A stretch of 64,000 nucleotides of DNA from Caballeronia sp031450805 (GTDB lineage Bacteria; Pseudomonadota; Gammaproteobacteria; Burkholderiales; Burkholderiaceae). The stretch is taken from the NCBI RefSeq assembly GCF_031450805.1, contig NZ_JARTVY010000002.1:434001-498000 (forward strand). Direction: 5' to 3'. Each line of letters begins with the position of its first letter. Position 1 is the first letter of the stretch. Shown one piece after another: positions 38,941 through 48,136 of this stretch. Under the pieces are notes generated by a model that was given only the letters and a program-made list of their open reading frames with translations, ran no database searches and was not told the origin of the DNA. The translations under genes and the position numbers were made by a program.

Positions 38941-40893
38941 TTAGCGCGCGGGTTTGGGCGCGGCGTCCGTGTTGCTCCAGCCGTATTGCTTGATCGCGCG
39001 TTCGACGTCGTCGCTCTTGTCGGCGTCGAAACGCGCCGTCACGGTCGATGCAGCCGACGTGCTCGCCGCCCGCGCGCCCGGACCGGCGACCGGCGTCGTC
39101 GGCGCGAGCGTGGCGGTGGCGACGGCGGTCTGCACGGTCGCCACGGGCCTCACGGCCGGCGCGGTGTTCGATGTCGCCAGGAGCGGCGGCGCGTGCGATA
39201 CGGCGGGCTGCGCGAGGGCCTGGGCCGCCGCCGGCGCCGCTGACGATTGCCCGCCAGCAGGCGTCGTGTGTTGTACGGGCGCGGGCGACGGAGTGGGACG
39301 CGGCGTCGGCGCGACATACATGCCGTTCGGCGCGGCGGGCGCGACGTACATGTCGGTCGGCGCGCTCGGCGCCACGTACATGCCGTTCTGCGCGCTCGGG
39401 GCGACATAGAGGCCGTTCCCCTGCGCGGCTTGCGCAGGCTTTGTGCTTTCGACGGTCGTCGTGGCCGATGTCGTGGCCGATGTCGTCGCCGGTTTCGCAG
39501 GCGCGGTCGCCGTCACGGCGGGGGCCGAGGCGAACGCGGGCGTCGGCGGAAGGATGGTCGCGGCGACGACTGCGTTCGTGGCCGCCTGCGCACGTGCGAT
39601 CTTTTCCGCGCGCGACAAGTAGCCGGTCTCCGCGCGGGCTTCGTCGAGTGCGGCCTGCCGTGCGGCCGCCGCAGCGGCGGTGGCGTTGGCCGCGCGTGGC
39701 GTCGTGTGCCGTTCCGGCGCGGGCTTCGCGGCGGCGACGGCTGCGGGCGGTGCAGCGGTTGCGGGCGAGGAAGAAGGCGCCGAAGGCGCCGCCGTTGCAA
39801 CGTTTGCCGGAGCCTGCGACGGAACGGGAGCGGGCGCCGGCGCGACCGCCACCGCGCCCGTCGCGGCGGCGGGGTTCGGCGTGTTGTCGACGGCGTTCGC
39901 CGCGCCTGCTTTCGCGCCCTGCGGCGTCGCCGCGAGCCAGCCTGCATGGGTGATGACGCGCTCGAGCATCGCCTGCGACTCGGCGTTGCTACCGTCGAGC
40001 GCCAGCGCCTCCGCCGCATTCTGCTGCACGCACGCCCAGGCGGAAGTCCGCTCGCATGCGCGGGCCAGTTGCAGCGCGGCGTCGCGTTGCAGTTCGCGGT
40101 TCGCCAGTTCGTCCTTGAGCGCATCGAATTCGGGACGCGTCTGCTGCTGCGCGGGCAGCGCCTTGATGCGGGCGCGCGCCTGCGTCAGATCGCGCCGATC
40201 CAGCGCCATGCGCGTGGCGTACAGCGGATCGTCCGGTGCGATGACGCGGGCGCTGTCCTGCGCCGTCGGGGCTTGCGGCTTCGGGGTGCCGGGAAGCGCG
40301 GATTCGGCGGGCGCATCGGTTGCGCCGCGGCCGAATGCGCCGAATTTCGGGTCGATGGCGCCGGACGCGCTCGATTCGGTCTGCGGTACGGGCTGCTCGT
40401 CCGATGCCTGCCGCAGGACGACGATCGCCCCGGCGGCGAGCGCCAGCGCGCATGCGCCCGCGATGATCGTCTTCCTGCGATCCCGGCTGCCGGAGCCGGG
40501 CAGGCCGTCGGGATCGTTGCTCGGGTCCGCGTAGGCGTTGCGCGCGGATTCCTCGGCGCGCTTCGCCCGGTGTTCCGCCGCCCGCTGCGCGATGCGCTCG
40601 CTCGCGCGCTTCGGGTCCCAGCGTCCGGTCCAGGCGGAGTTCGGCGCTTCGTCGTCGCCGGTATCGATCGGACCGGATGCCGACGCCGATGCCGAAGCGA
40701 ACGGCGTGGAAGCCTGCTGCTCGAACATGCTCGTGCGCGGCCGTGCGTCTCCCGCGCCCCGTTTGTGGCCGAAGGCCGCGCTGCGGTCCGCGCCGCAGTT
40801 GGGGCAACTGTCGGCGCTCTTGCGCATCGTGCTGCCGCAGCGCTGGCAGACGACGGAAAACATGGATGCGGGAAACGTCAAACGCGTGGTCAT
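38941..40893 (-). CDS. Zinc-ribbon, single-TM, Pro/Ala-rich protein with YVAP repeat
   Basis: 650 residues from ATG 40893 (GAGGG ribosome site); ATG 40863 is possible. The N-terminus has a zinc ribbon (CQRCGSTMRKSADSCPNCG). A single transmembrane segment lies at about residues 146-165 (TIIAGACALALAAGAIVVLR). The long C-terminal part is rich in Ala, Pro and Thr. It contains a charged helical region (ALPAQQQTRPEFDALKDELA) and near-exact repeats of NGMYVAPSAP (four copies). Topology is probably zinc ribbon in the cytoplasm with the long arm in the periplasm. The family is unknown; a structural or cell-envelope role is possible. Confidence 0.7.
   Translation of the reverse strand: MTTRLTFPASMFSVVCQRCGSTMRKSADSCPNCGADRSAAFGHKRGAGDARPRTSMFEQQASTPFASASASASGPIDTGDDEAPNSAWTGRWDPKRASERIAQRAAEHRAKRAEESARNAYADPSNDPDGLPGSGSRDRRKTIIAGACALALAAGAIVVLRQASDEQPVPQTESSASGAIDPKFGAFGRGATDAPAESALPGTPKPQAPTAQDSARVIAPDDPLYATRMALDRRDLTQARARIKALPAQQQTRPEFDALKDELANRELQRDAALQLARACERTSAWACVQQNAAEALALDGSNAESQAMLERVITHAGWLAATPQGAKAGAANAVDNTPNPAAATGAVAVAPAPAPVPSQAPANVATAAPSAPSSSPATAAPPAAVAAAKPAPERHTTPRAANATAAAAAARQAALDEARAETGYLSRAEKIARAQAATNAVVAATILPPTPAFASAPAVTATAPAKPATTSATTSATTTVESTKPAQAAQGNGLYVAPSAQNGMYVAPSAPTDMYVAPAAPNGMYVAPTPRPTPSPAPVQHTTPAGGQSSAAPAAAQALAQPAVSHAPPLLATSNTAPAVRPVATVQTAVATATLAPTTPVAGPGARAASTSAASTVTARFDADKSDDVERAIKQYGWSNTDAAPKPAR
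39311..39424. repeat. 30-bp tandem repeat, about 3.7 copies
   Basis: A 30-bp unit (on the + strand starting GCGACATACATGCCGTTCGG) occurs at 39311, 39341, 39371 and, partly, at 39401, encoding the YVAP repeat on the minus strand. The copies differ at a few bases. Being an exact multiple of three, copy-number change would keep the frame. Confidence 0.8.
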
Positions 40894-41389
40894 GCTAAAA
40901 GCCCTCGAAGGACATATTCGATAACGTGGCTTCGGCGTCGCCTCGCGCGGGTAACGCGGGGGCTGCCGCAGCAATCCTTCGTATTGTTCCCCGTGCGAAA
41001 ACTCGCTGTGGGGAAGCGAAATCCGAATATGGTTCAACCATTTCCGGACGTCAATTGCGTTTCGCACCTAGGTTCGGGCGTCCGGATGCGAGCGCGGCCG
41101 CGTTCTCGACCCGCCGCGCAGCCCCGGTCCCGATGCGAAAGCGCCGGATCGCGGCGACGGTGGCCCATTCGCAGATTCGCTGCGGTTCGGGCGATGCGCG
41201 CAGCGCCACGCTTCAGTCTGTCTGATTGCGACATTTTGCGCGGGGCGGCGGTTTTGAGACGCCATTCTTTAGCCGATAACCGACAAGGCTCCCGGGCCGC
41301 TCGCTACCCCACTGATGCCAACGCGGCCGCCACGTGGCGCAGCGCGTGGTTAGTTAGGGCGGCGAAATAAATTTCAAAAGCCCGCAAAC
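40894..41389. other. Long gap upstream of zinc-ribbon gene
   Basis: No gene supported on either strand; open frames here are arginine-rich. It contains the promoter of the zinc-ribbon gene and ends at the terminator of the aldehyde dehydrogenase gene. I saw no convincing operator or RNA. Confidence 0.4.
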
Positions 41390-41412
41390 GAAAAACGCCC
41401 CCGAAGGGGCGT
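41390..41412 (-). terminator. Intrinsic terminator of aldehyde dehydrogenase gene
   Basis: The stem ACGCCCC/GGGGCGT (41395-41401 with 41406-41412) encloses a CGAA loop. On the minus strand it is followed by a TTTT run, a standard rho-independent terminator 20 bp after the stop of the gene read from 43016. Confidence 0.8.
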
Positions 41413-41432
41413 CCCGCGAGACCGTGCTTCGA

Positions 41433-43016
41433 TCAGCTCGCCAGTTGCAGCTTGCCGTCGATACGGCGATTCAGCCCCAGCGGATTGTCGATCTTGAGCG
41501 CGTCGGGCAGCAGCGCTTCCGGCAGGTCCTGATAGCTCACCGGGCGCAGGAAGCGATCGATCGCCAGGCTGCCGACCGAGGTCGAACGGCCGTCCGCCGT
41601 CGACGGGTACGGGCCGCCGTGAACCATCGCGTGACCGACTTCCACGCCGGTGCCGAAGCCGTTCACGAGAATGCGGCCGGTGCGGCGTTCGAGCGCCGGC
41701 AGGAAGCTGCGGGCATCGGCGTAATCGGCTTCGTCGATGTGCAGCGCCGACGTCAGCTGGCCTTCGAGCGATTCGATCAGCTCGCGCATCGACGCCAGAT
41801 CCGGGCAGCGCACGACGAGCGACGATGCGCCGAATATCTCTTCCTGCAGTTCGAGGTTCTTGCGGAACGCATCCGCCGTCGTCACGAACAGCGCCGACTG
41901 GCCCTGATGGCCGCTCTTGGCTTCGAGACCGCGCGCGGCGATCGTCACGTCGGCGTGCGAGCCGGCCTTTTCGATCGCGCTTTCGTAGGTCTTGTGGATG
42001 CCCGGCGTGAGCATCGTCTGAGCCGTGGTTTCCTTCAGCGCCGCCGATGCCGCCTCGATGAACTTGTCGAGGTCGGGACCGTCGATGGCCAGCACGAGGC
42101 CGGGGTTCGTGCAGAACTGGCCCGCGCCGAGCACGAGCGATTGCACGAACGCCTTGCCGATGGCTTCGCCACGGTTCTTCAGCGCGTTCGGGAACAGCAC
42201 GACCGGGTTGATGCTGCTCATTTCCGCGTAGACCGGGATCGGCTCGGTGCGAGCTGCGGCGAGCTTCATCAGCGCCGTGCCGCCGCCGCGCGAACCGGTG
42301 AAGCCGGCTGCCTTGATGCGGTTGTCCTTGACGAGACCCTGGCCGATGTCGCGGCCGCTGTCGAACAGCAGCGAGAACGTGCCTTCAGGCATGCCGCAAT
42401 CCTTGACAGCCTTCTGCACCGCGCGGCCGACGAGTTCCGCCGTGCCCGGATGCGCCGAGTGCGCCTTCACGATGACGGGGCAACCCGCGGCCAGCGCCGA
42501 TGCCGTATCGCCGCCCGCGACGGAGAACGCCAGCGGGAAGTTGCTTGCGCCGAAGACGGCGACCGGGCCGAGGCCGATGTAACGCAGGCGCAGGTCGACG
42601 CGCGGCAGCGGCTTGCGCTCGGGCTGCGGCGGGTCGATACGCACGCCGAGGTAATCGCCGTTGCGGACGACATCGGCGAACATGCGCAACTGGCCGACCG
42701 TGCGGCCGCGCTCGCCTTCGAGACGCGGGCGCGGCAGGCCGCTTTCGATCATGCAGCGCTCGATCAGGTCGTCGCCGATATCGAGGATGTTCTGGGCGAT
42801 GGCTTCCAGAAACTTCGCGCGTGCTTCCGGCGCGGTTTCGCGATACACGTCGAATGCGGACCAGGCGAGCGCGCACGCGCGGTCGAGGTCGTCGAGCGTC
42901 GCGCCGCCGAAAGCCGGTTCGATGGCCGCGCCGGTCGATGCGTTGACGGCCTTGATGGAACCGTTCGCGCCGAAAACGGATTGCTGGCCGATGAGCAGAT
43001 TGCCTGTGAGTTGCAT
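41433..43016 (-). CDS. Aldehyde dehydrogenase, alpha-ketoglutarate semialdehyde type
   Basis: 527 residues from ATG 43016 with an AGGACGAG site; codons upstream to 43397 are not conserved. It is an NAD(P)-dependent aldehyde dehydrogenase. PVAVFGASNFPLAFSVAGGD and GCPVIVKAHSAHPGTAELVG are characteristic of 2,5-dioxovalerate (alpha-ketoglutarate semialdehyde) dehydrogenases. AAGFTGSRGGGTALM is the cofactor loop, EMSSINPVVLFP carries the general base Glu, and LGAGQFCTNPGLVL the catalytic Cys. These enzymes finish pentose, glucarate or hydroxyproline breakdown to 2-ketoglutarate. It is divergent from a LysR gene, its likely regulator. Other aldehydes are possible substrates. Confidence 0.9.
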   Translation of the reverse strand: MQLTGNLLIGQQSVFGANGSIKAVNASTGAAIEPAFGGATLDDLDRACALAWSAFDVYRETAPEARAKFLEAIAQNILDIGDDLIERCMIESGLPRPRLEGERGRTVGQLRMFADVVRNGDYLGVRIDPPQPERKPLPRVDLRLRYIGLGPVAVFGASNFPLAFSVAGGDTASALAAGCPVIVKAHSAHPGTAELVGRAVQKAVKDCGMPEGTFSLLFDSGRDIGQGLVKDNRIKAAGFTGSRGGGTALMKLAAARTEPIPVYAEMSSINPVVLFPNALKNRGEAIGKAFVQSLVLGAGQFCTNPGLVLAIDGPDLDKFIEAASAALKETTAQTMLTPGIHKTYESAIEKAGSHADVTIAARGLEAKSGHQGQSALFVTTADAFRKNLELQEEIFGASSLVVRCPDLASMRELIESLEGQLTSALHIDEADYADARSFLPALERRTGRILVNGFGTGVEVGHAMVHGGPYPSTADGRSTSVGSLAIDRFLRPVSYQDLPEALLPDALKIDNPLGLNRRIDGKLQLAS

Positions 43017-43085
43017 GATGTCTCGTCCTTCTCGTGAAATGGATCGCCCACTCGTATGATGACTGACGAGCGTGGCGCTATGCCG

Positions 43086-43117
43086 ACTATACGGCTCGAG
43101 GCACGCGCCTGTATAGT
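43086..43117. promoter_or_regulatory. Symmetrical operator/promoter between ALDH and LysR genes
   Basis: ACTATAC at 43086-43092 and GTATAGT at 43111-43117 form a perfect 7-bp inverted repeat with an 18-base spacer. Each arm also contains TATAGT, a good -10 hexamer pointing at its own gene (minus for the dehydrogenase, plus for the regulator). The LysR protein encoded at 43168 is the likely ligand; the arrangement suits divergent promoters controlled together. Confidence 0.5.
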
Positions 43118-43167
43118 GAAACCTTTCCATCGCATGATCGCTTTTTGGAATCACCCGGCAGCGTCGC

Positions 43168-44106
43168 ATGATCAAGAATTCGCTCGATGTTCTCATGTCC
43201 CGGCTGCGCATGAAGCAGTTGCAACTGCTGATCGCGCTCGACGAGCACAAGTCGCTGCACAAGGCGTCGAGCGCGATGGCGATGACCCAGTCCGCCGCGA
43301 GCAAGGCGCTCGCGGAACTCGAATCCATGCTGGAAGCGCCGCTCTTCGAGCGCGCGAAAAGCGGGCTGATCCCGAATCCGTTCGGCCGCTGCGTCATTCG
43401 TTACGCGCGCGTGCTCGCCGCCGATCTGAACGCGCTCTGCCAGGAAGTGGCGCAGATTCGCGCGGGCACCGGCGGGCGGCTGTCGGTCGGCACGATCATG
43501 GGCGCGGTGTCGGGCGTCGTCGCGCCGATCGTGAACAGGATGCACGCGAAGCATCCGGACCTCGCAATCGAAATCATCGAGGACACGAGCGCCAACATGC
43601 TCGTGATGCTGGACGATGGCCGCGTCGATCTGGTGATCGGGCGCGCGAGCGTATCGGATCAGCCGTCGAAGTATCACTATCAGCCGCTCACCGATGAGCC
43701 GCTTTGCGTCGTCGTCGGACGGATTCACGCGGAGCCGGGGGCCGGCGAGATCGGCTTCGCGGAGCTGGCGAATCATCGCTGGGTGACGTATCCGAGCTAT
43801 CTGCCGATGAGCGCGCTGCTCGAGCGCGAACTCGATCTTGCCGGCCTGCCGATGCCCGCCAATCCCATTTCGACCGCATCGCCGTTCGTCACCGTCACGT
43901 TGCTGCAGGAGAGTCCCGAACTCGTGTCGATTCTCCCCGCGAGCGTCGCGCGCGTATTCGAAACTCACGGCATGCTGCGCGTGCTGCCGGTGCGGATGAA
44001 GTCGAAATCGCAGACGTACGGCGTCGTCACGCGAAAGGGCGGGGCGCTTTCGCCGGCGGCGCGGCAGTTCGTGCAGATGCTGCGCGAGACCGGCCGGCCG
44101 CAGTGA
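43168..44106 (+). CDS. LysR family transcriptional regulator (GbpR-like)
   Basis: 312 residues. The helix-turn-helix is KASSAMAMTQSAASKALAEL (residues about 34-53), followed by LEAPLFERAKSGLIPNPFG. This differs slightly from the usual LysR pattern and matches the GbpR/CbbR-like group that controls sugar and aldose catabolism. The effector domain begins near residue 105 (GRLSVGTIMGAVSGVVAPIV). It is divergent from the ketoglutarate-semialdehyde-type dehydrogenase, with a symmetrical operator between them, so it probably controls that gene in response to a sugar or sugar acid. Confidence 0.9.
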   Translation: MIKNSLDVLMSRLRMKQLQLLIALDEHKSLHKASSAMAMTQSAASKALAELESMLEAPLFERAKSGLIPNPFGRCVIRYARVLAADLNALCQEVAQIRAGTGGRLSVGTIMGAVSGVVAPIVNRMHAKHPDLAIEIIEDTSANMLVMLDDGRVDLVIGRASVSDQPSKYHYQPLTDEPLCVVVGRIHAEPGAGEIGFAELANHRWVTYPSYLPMSALLERELDLAGLPMPANPISTASPFVTVTLLQESPELVSILPASVARVFETHGMLRVLPVRMKSKSQTYGVVTRKGGALSPAARQFVQMLRETGRPQ

Positions 44107-44115
44107 ACGGGCGCG

Positions 44116-44892
44116 TCATCGCGTCGCGACGAGGAAAAGGCGCGGAAACGGCAGCAGCACGCAGCCGTCGTCCAGCACCGTATAGGCGGAGGCCAGCGCA
44201 CAGCGGTAGCGGTTCAGGAAATCCTCCTGTTCTAGGGCGTCGAGCTTCGCCAGAAACGGCCGCAGCGCGCTGCCCTTGAACCATTCGACGACAGCATCGA
44301 CGCCACCTTCGAGCGCGTGGTGATACGTCGTTCGCCAGACATCGACGCGCGCGCAATGAGGCTTCAGCAGCCGGTAATACCACTCGGCGGAGAAGCGCGC
44401 CGTGCGCTCCACGCCTTGCAGCCGCTGCCGCCACGGCGCTTGCGCCGCGACTGTGCGCATGTGCGCGTGAGCAGGCTCGTCGAGGTTGTCGGGCATCTGG
44501 ATCGCGAGGCGTCCGCCGGGCGAGAGCTTGTGGACGAGGCGAGGCAGCAGCGTGTCGTGGCCGCGCACCCACTGCAGCGACGCATTGGCGAGAATCAGAT
44601 CGTATGGGCCCGCGCCGTCCCACGCGGCGATATCCGCCAGTTCGAACGCCACGTGGGGCATGCGTTTGCGCGCCGCGTCGATCATGTCCTGCGAATTGTC
44701 GACGCCGATCACGCTCGCCCCGGGCGCAAAACCGACGAGCGTCTCGGTCGAGTTGCCGGGACCGCAGCCCAGATCGACGGCGGTCCGGATGGGCGCGCCC
44801 TCCGCTCCGTTCAACAGATCGCGCACCGGCCGCGTGCGTTCCGCTTCGAAAAGACTGTACTGCTGCGCTTGCCAGTCGGAAGGTGTCGTCAT
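44116..44892 (-). CDS. tam: Trans-aconitate 2-methyltransferase
   Basis: 258 residues from ATG 44892 (GGAG at suitable spacing); the extension to 45105 is non-coding. It is a class I SAM-dependent methyltransferase: motif I AVDLGCGPGNSTETLV, motif II VIGVDNSQDMIDAARKRMPH, and YDLILANASLQWVRGHDTLL, which is highly typical of Tam. The Tam-like C-terminus (AVVEWFKGSALRPFLAKLDA, then EDFLNRYRCAL) is present. It methylates trans-aconitate, a spontaneous by-product that inhibits aconitase. It ends 9 bp from the convergent LysR gene. Confidence 0.88.
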   Translation of the reverse strand: MTTPSDWQAQQYSLFEAERTRPVRDLLNGAEGAPIRTAVDLGCGPGNSTETLVGFAPGASVIGVDNSQDMIDAARKRMPHVAFELADIAAWDGAGPYDLILANASLQWVRGHDTLLPRLVHKLSPGGRLAIQMPDNLDEPAHAHMRTVAAQAPWRQRLQGVERTARFSAEWYYRLLKPHCARVDVWRTTYHHALEGGVDAVVEWFKGSALRPFLAKLDALEQEDFLNRYRCALASAYTVLDDGCVLLPFPRLFLVATR

Positions 44893-45119
44893 CGAATGCT
44901 CCAGCCGTTCGCGGGTGATCGGGCAAATAATACCGCCCGGGCCGCCGCCTTCGAAAAAGAATGCCCGAACAGGACACTCGGACATGCGCCGCGCGCCGGG
45001 CGCCGGCCTATACTGCCGTGGTGTTGCAAGCGGCAGGCGGTCGAATCGACCTGTGACGTCGCCTGTCAGACCAGCGTCATGCGCGCCGTCTCCGGCGCAC
45101 AGCAATCGGAGAATCGCCC

Positions 45120-46349
45120 ATGAGCGACACCCCAGCCGGCGGCATGAGCGGTCTCGTGACCGCGCTGCGTGAGCGGCAGACGGAATTGACCGAACGATGG
45201 ATGAACCTCGTGTTCGGCGATTCCGAAGTCGAACACGCGGACCAGCTCACGTATCGCCAGCTTGCGGATCATTTGCCGAGCATCTTCGAAGAGATTTGCG
45301 TCGTGCTCGAATCGCGAACCGCCGTCGACAGCGCACGCACGCTCGAAGCCGACGCGCGGCGGCACGGCCAGTGGCGCTGGCAGCAGGGGTATCGCATCGA
45401 TGAACTGGTGCGCGAGCTCGACGCATTCCGGCAGGTGCTGCTGTCGGCCATCGGCGAATATGCGGCGACGCACGAGGGTCTGTCGCGCGCCGAAGAAGAG
45501 CACGCCCGCCTCACGACCGACGAAGTCATCAGCTTCGTCACGCTGACGTCGATTCGCGAAGCCGTGAGCGAGCGCGATCGCAAGATCGACGATTACACCG
45601 GCATGCTGGAGCACGCGAATTACGAACTGACGCTGCGGCAGAAGCTGATCAGCGAGCTCTACGAGACGCGCATGCAGATCACGCGGCGCGTCGCGCACGA
45701 CTTGCGCAATTTCCTGAATGTGTTCTCGACGGCGCTGCAACTGGCCGGACGCTCGCCCGCGCGGCGCGACACGGCGCTCGCGCTCGCGAATCGCCAGATC
45801 GGCGACATGGCGACGCTCGTGGACGAAATGGTCGAATACTCGAAGGTGCTCGGCGACGACTCCATCCTCACCGTCGAGTCCTTCGATCTGATCGGCCTCT
45901 ACGACGAACTGTTGCAGTCGTCGCGCGTCGCGGCCGAGGCCAAAGGGCTCGCGCTCATCGGGCATCTGGACGCGAGCCTCGGCCGCGTGGTGTCGAACCG
46001 GCTGAAGGTCAAGCAGGTCGCGCTGAACCTGCTGTCGAACGCCATCAAATACACGGCGTCGGGCGAGATCGCGCTGACGATCGGCGCCGCGCCGGATAAT
46101 CGCTGGCGTCTGCGCGTCGCGGATACCGGCGTGGGCATCAGCGAAGCGGATCAGGAGCGCGTGTTCGAGGAATTCGAGCGCGCCGCCGCCGACGACATCC
46201 CCGGCGCGGGGCTAGGGCTTGCGATCGTCAAGGAACTGTCGCGCACGCTGGACGGCGAGCTGCGCTTCCAGTCGTCGAAAGGGCATGGCAGCGTGTTCGA
46301 AGTCACGTTCCCGCTCGTGCTGGAGCCGAAGCCTTCCCGCGCGCCGTGA
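45120..46349 (+). CDS. Orphan sensor histidine kinase with RsbRD-like N-terminus
   Basis: 409 residues. The N-terminal 150 residues are an all-helical domain without membrane segments, resembling RsbRD-type sensor domains. The phosphorylated His is 193 in RRVAHDLRNFLNVF. The ATPase domain has the N box (LNLLSNAIKYTASGE), the G1 box (VADTGVGISEADQERVFEEF) and the G2 box (PGAGLGLAIVKELSRTLDG). It is a soluble kinase with no response regulator adjacent, so its partner is encoded elsewhere. A GGAGAA site precedes ATG 45120. A terminator hairpin shared with ahpF follows. Confidence 0.88.
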   Translation: MSDTPAGGMSGLVTALRERQTELTERWMNLVFGDSEVEHADQLTYRQLADHLPSIFEEICVVLESRTAVDSARTLEADARRHGQWRWQQGYRIDELVRELDAFRQVLLSAIGEYAATHEGLSRAEEEHARLTTDEVISFVTLTSIREAVSERDRKIDDYTGMLEHANYELTLRQKLISELYETRMQITRRVAHDLRNFLNVFSTALQLAGRSPARRDTALALANRQIGDMATLVDEMVEYSKVLGDDSILTVESFDLIGLYDELLQSSRVAAEAKGLALIGHLDASLGRVVSNRLKVKQVALNLLSNAIKYTASGEIALTIGAAPDNRWRLRVADTGVGISEADQERVFEEFERAAADDIPGAGLGLAIVKELSRTLDGELRFQSSKGHGSVFEVTFPLVLEPKPSRAP

Positions 46350-46360
46350 CTTGCACCGGC

Positions 46361-46393
46361 AAAGAAAAAGGCGAACGGATTGCTCCGTTCGCC
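46361..46393. terminator. Bidirectional terminator between kinase and ahpF
   Basis: The stem GGCGAACGGA/TCCGTTCGCC (46370-46379 with 46384-46393) has a TTGC loop. Reading leftward it is followed by TTTTTC, a strong terminator for ahpF. Reading rightward a weaker CTTCTT follows, serving the histidine kinase. Confidence 0.8.
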
Positions 46394-46418
46394 CTTCTTG
46401 CAGCACATCCGGTGACGC

Positions 46419-47993
46419 TTACGCGGCCACGGCTTCTTCCTCTTCCACCGATGCGCGGATCAGGTGGTCGAACGCGCCGAGCGATGCCTTCGCGCCTTCG
46501 CCCACGGCGATCACGATCTGCTTGAACGGCACGGTCGTCACGTCGCCCGCGGCGAACACGCCCGGCAGCGACGTCGCGCCCTTCGCATCGACGATGATCT
46601 CGCCGTGCTTCGACAACTCCACCGTGCCCTTCAGCCATTCGGTGTTCGGCACGAGGCCGATTTGCACGAACACGCCTTCCAGGTCCACGCGATGGCTTTC
46701 GCCGTTCACGCGGTCGGTGTAGGTCAGACCGTTGACCTTCTTGCCGTCGCCGGTGATTTCCGTCGTCTGCGCGCTCGTGACGATGGTCACGTTCGGCAGG
46801 CTGCGCAGCTTCTTCTGCAGTACCGCGTCCGCACGCAGTTCCGCGCCGAATTCGATCAGCGTCACCGCCGATACCACGCCCGCCAGATCGATCGCCGCCT
46901 CGACGCCCGAGTTGCCGCCGCCGATCACCGCGACGCGCTTGCCCTTGAAGAGCGGACCGTCGCAGTGCGGGCAGTAAGCCACGCCCCGCCCGCGATATTC
47001 GCGCTCGCCCGGCACGTTGATTTCGCGCCAGCGCGCGCCCGTCGCGAGGATGATGGTCTTCGCCTTCAGCACCGCGCCGCTCGCGAGATGAACTTCGTTG
47101 ACGCGCCCCGGAACCAGCTTCTCGGCGCGCTGCACGTCCATCACGTCGACTTCATAACTCTTGACGTGCTGCTCGAGCGCGGTCGCGAACTTCGGTCCTT
47201 CCGTTTCCTGCACCGAGATGAAGTTCTCGATCGCCATCGTGTCGAGCACCTGGCCGCCGAAGCGTTCCGCGACGACACCGGTGGCGATGCCCTTGCGCGC
47301 CGAGTAGATGGCCGCTGCCGCACCGGCGGGGCCGCCGCCAACGATCAGCACATCGAACACCGGCTTCTTCTCCAGTTCCTTCGCTGCGCGAGCCGCCGAA
47401 CCGCTATCCAGCTTCGCAAGGATTTCCTTCACGCCGATGCGGCCCTGGCCGAAGCTCTCGCCGTTCAGGAACATCGTCGGCACGGCCATGACCTGGCGTT
47501 CCTCGACTTCGTTCTGGAACAGCGCGCCGTCGATGGCGACGTGCTTGATGCGCGGGTTGATGATCGCCATCACGTTCAGCGCCTGCACGACTTCCGGGCA
47601 GTTCTGGCACGACAGCGAAAAATACGTTTCGAACTGGTATTCGCCATCGAGATTGCGAATCTGCTCGATGGTCGAGTCGTCGAGCTTGATCGGGTGGCCG
47701 CCGGTCTGCAGCAGCGCCAGCACGAGCGACGTGAATTCGTGGCCCATCGGGATGCCCGCGAACTGGATGCCCGCAGCCTTGCCCGGCTCGCCGATGGTGA
47801 ACGACGGACGGCGCGCGGCGGCATCCCCTTTCTCGACGACGCTGATCCGCGGGGACAGCGAAGCGATTTCGTCGAGCAGGCTCTTGAGCTCGTGCGACTT
47901 GTCGCTGTCGTCGAGGAAGGCGACGAGCTCGATCGGCCGGGTGACCTTTTCCAGATAGGCTTTCAACTGATTCTTGAGGTTGGCGTCCAGCAT
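46419..47993 (-). CDS. ahpF: Alkyl hydroperoxide reductase subunit F
   Basis: 524 residues from ATG 47993; codons before it are not part of the family. The first 190 residues are two thioredoxin-like folds carrying the CQNC redox pair (SLSCQNCPEVVQ). A thioredoxin-reductase-like part follows with FAD-binding VLIVGGGPAGAAAAIYSARK, the active-site YCPHCDGPLF, NAD(P)-binding VAVIGGGNSGVEAAIDLAG and the C-terminal GVFAAGDVTTVP. AhpF passes electrons from NADH to AhpC, encoded 143 bp upstream in the same direction, for peroxide removal. Probably OxyR-regulated with ahpC. Confidence 0.95.
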   Translation of the reverse strand: MLDANLKNQLKAYLEKVTRPIELVAFLDDSDKSHELKSLLDEIASLSPRISVVEKGDAAARRPSFTIGEPGKAAGIQFAGIPMGHEFTSLVLALLQTGGHPIKLDDSTIEQIRNLDGEYQFETYFSLSCQNCPEVVQALNVMAIINPRIKHVAIDGALFQNEVEERQVMAVPTMFLNGESFGQGRIGVKEILAKLDSGSAARAAKELEKKPVFDVLIVGGGPAGAAAAIYSARKGIATGVVAERFGGQVLDTMAIENFISVQETEGPKFATALEQHVKSYEVDVMDVQRAEKLVPGRVNEVHLASGAVLKAKTIILATGARWREINVPGEREYRGRGVAYCPHCDGPLFKGKRVAVIGGGNSGVEAAIDLAGVVSAVTLIEFGAELRADAVLQKKLRSLPNVTIVTSAQTTEITGDGKKVNGLTYTDRVNGESHRVDLEGVFVQIGLVPNTEWLKGTVELSKHGEIIVDAKGATSLPGVFAAGDVTTVPFKQIVIAVGEGAKASLGAFDHLIRASVEEEEAVAA

Positions 47994-48085
47994 GGCGTTG
48001 TCCGTTCCGTGACGTTGTTCTTTGCGTTCTGACCGACGCGCTCCGGCGCGGCGCAACAGCGCCGTACCGAAGGCGTAGGGGGTGA

Positions 48086-48109
48086 ACCCGCCGCGAAGCG
48101 CGGCCGGGT
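48086..48109 (-). terminator. Hairpin between ahpC and ahpF
   Basis: ACCCG-CCGCG-AAG-CGCGG-C-CGGGT forms a two-part stem with a single bulge in the 143-bp ahpC-ahpF gap. It has no T run, so it may be a partial terminator or a processing/stability element that lowers ahpF relative to ahpC. Confidence 0.35.
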
Positions 48110-48136
48110 CCGGATGCTCGTTGTGAGAACCGAGAC

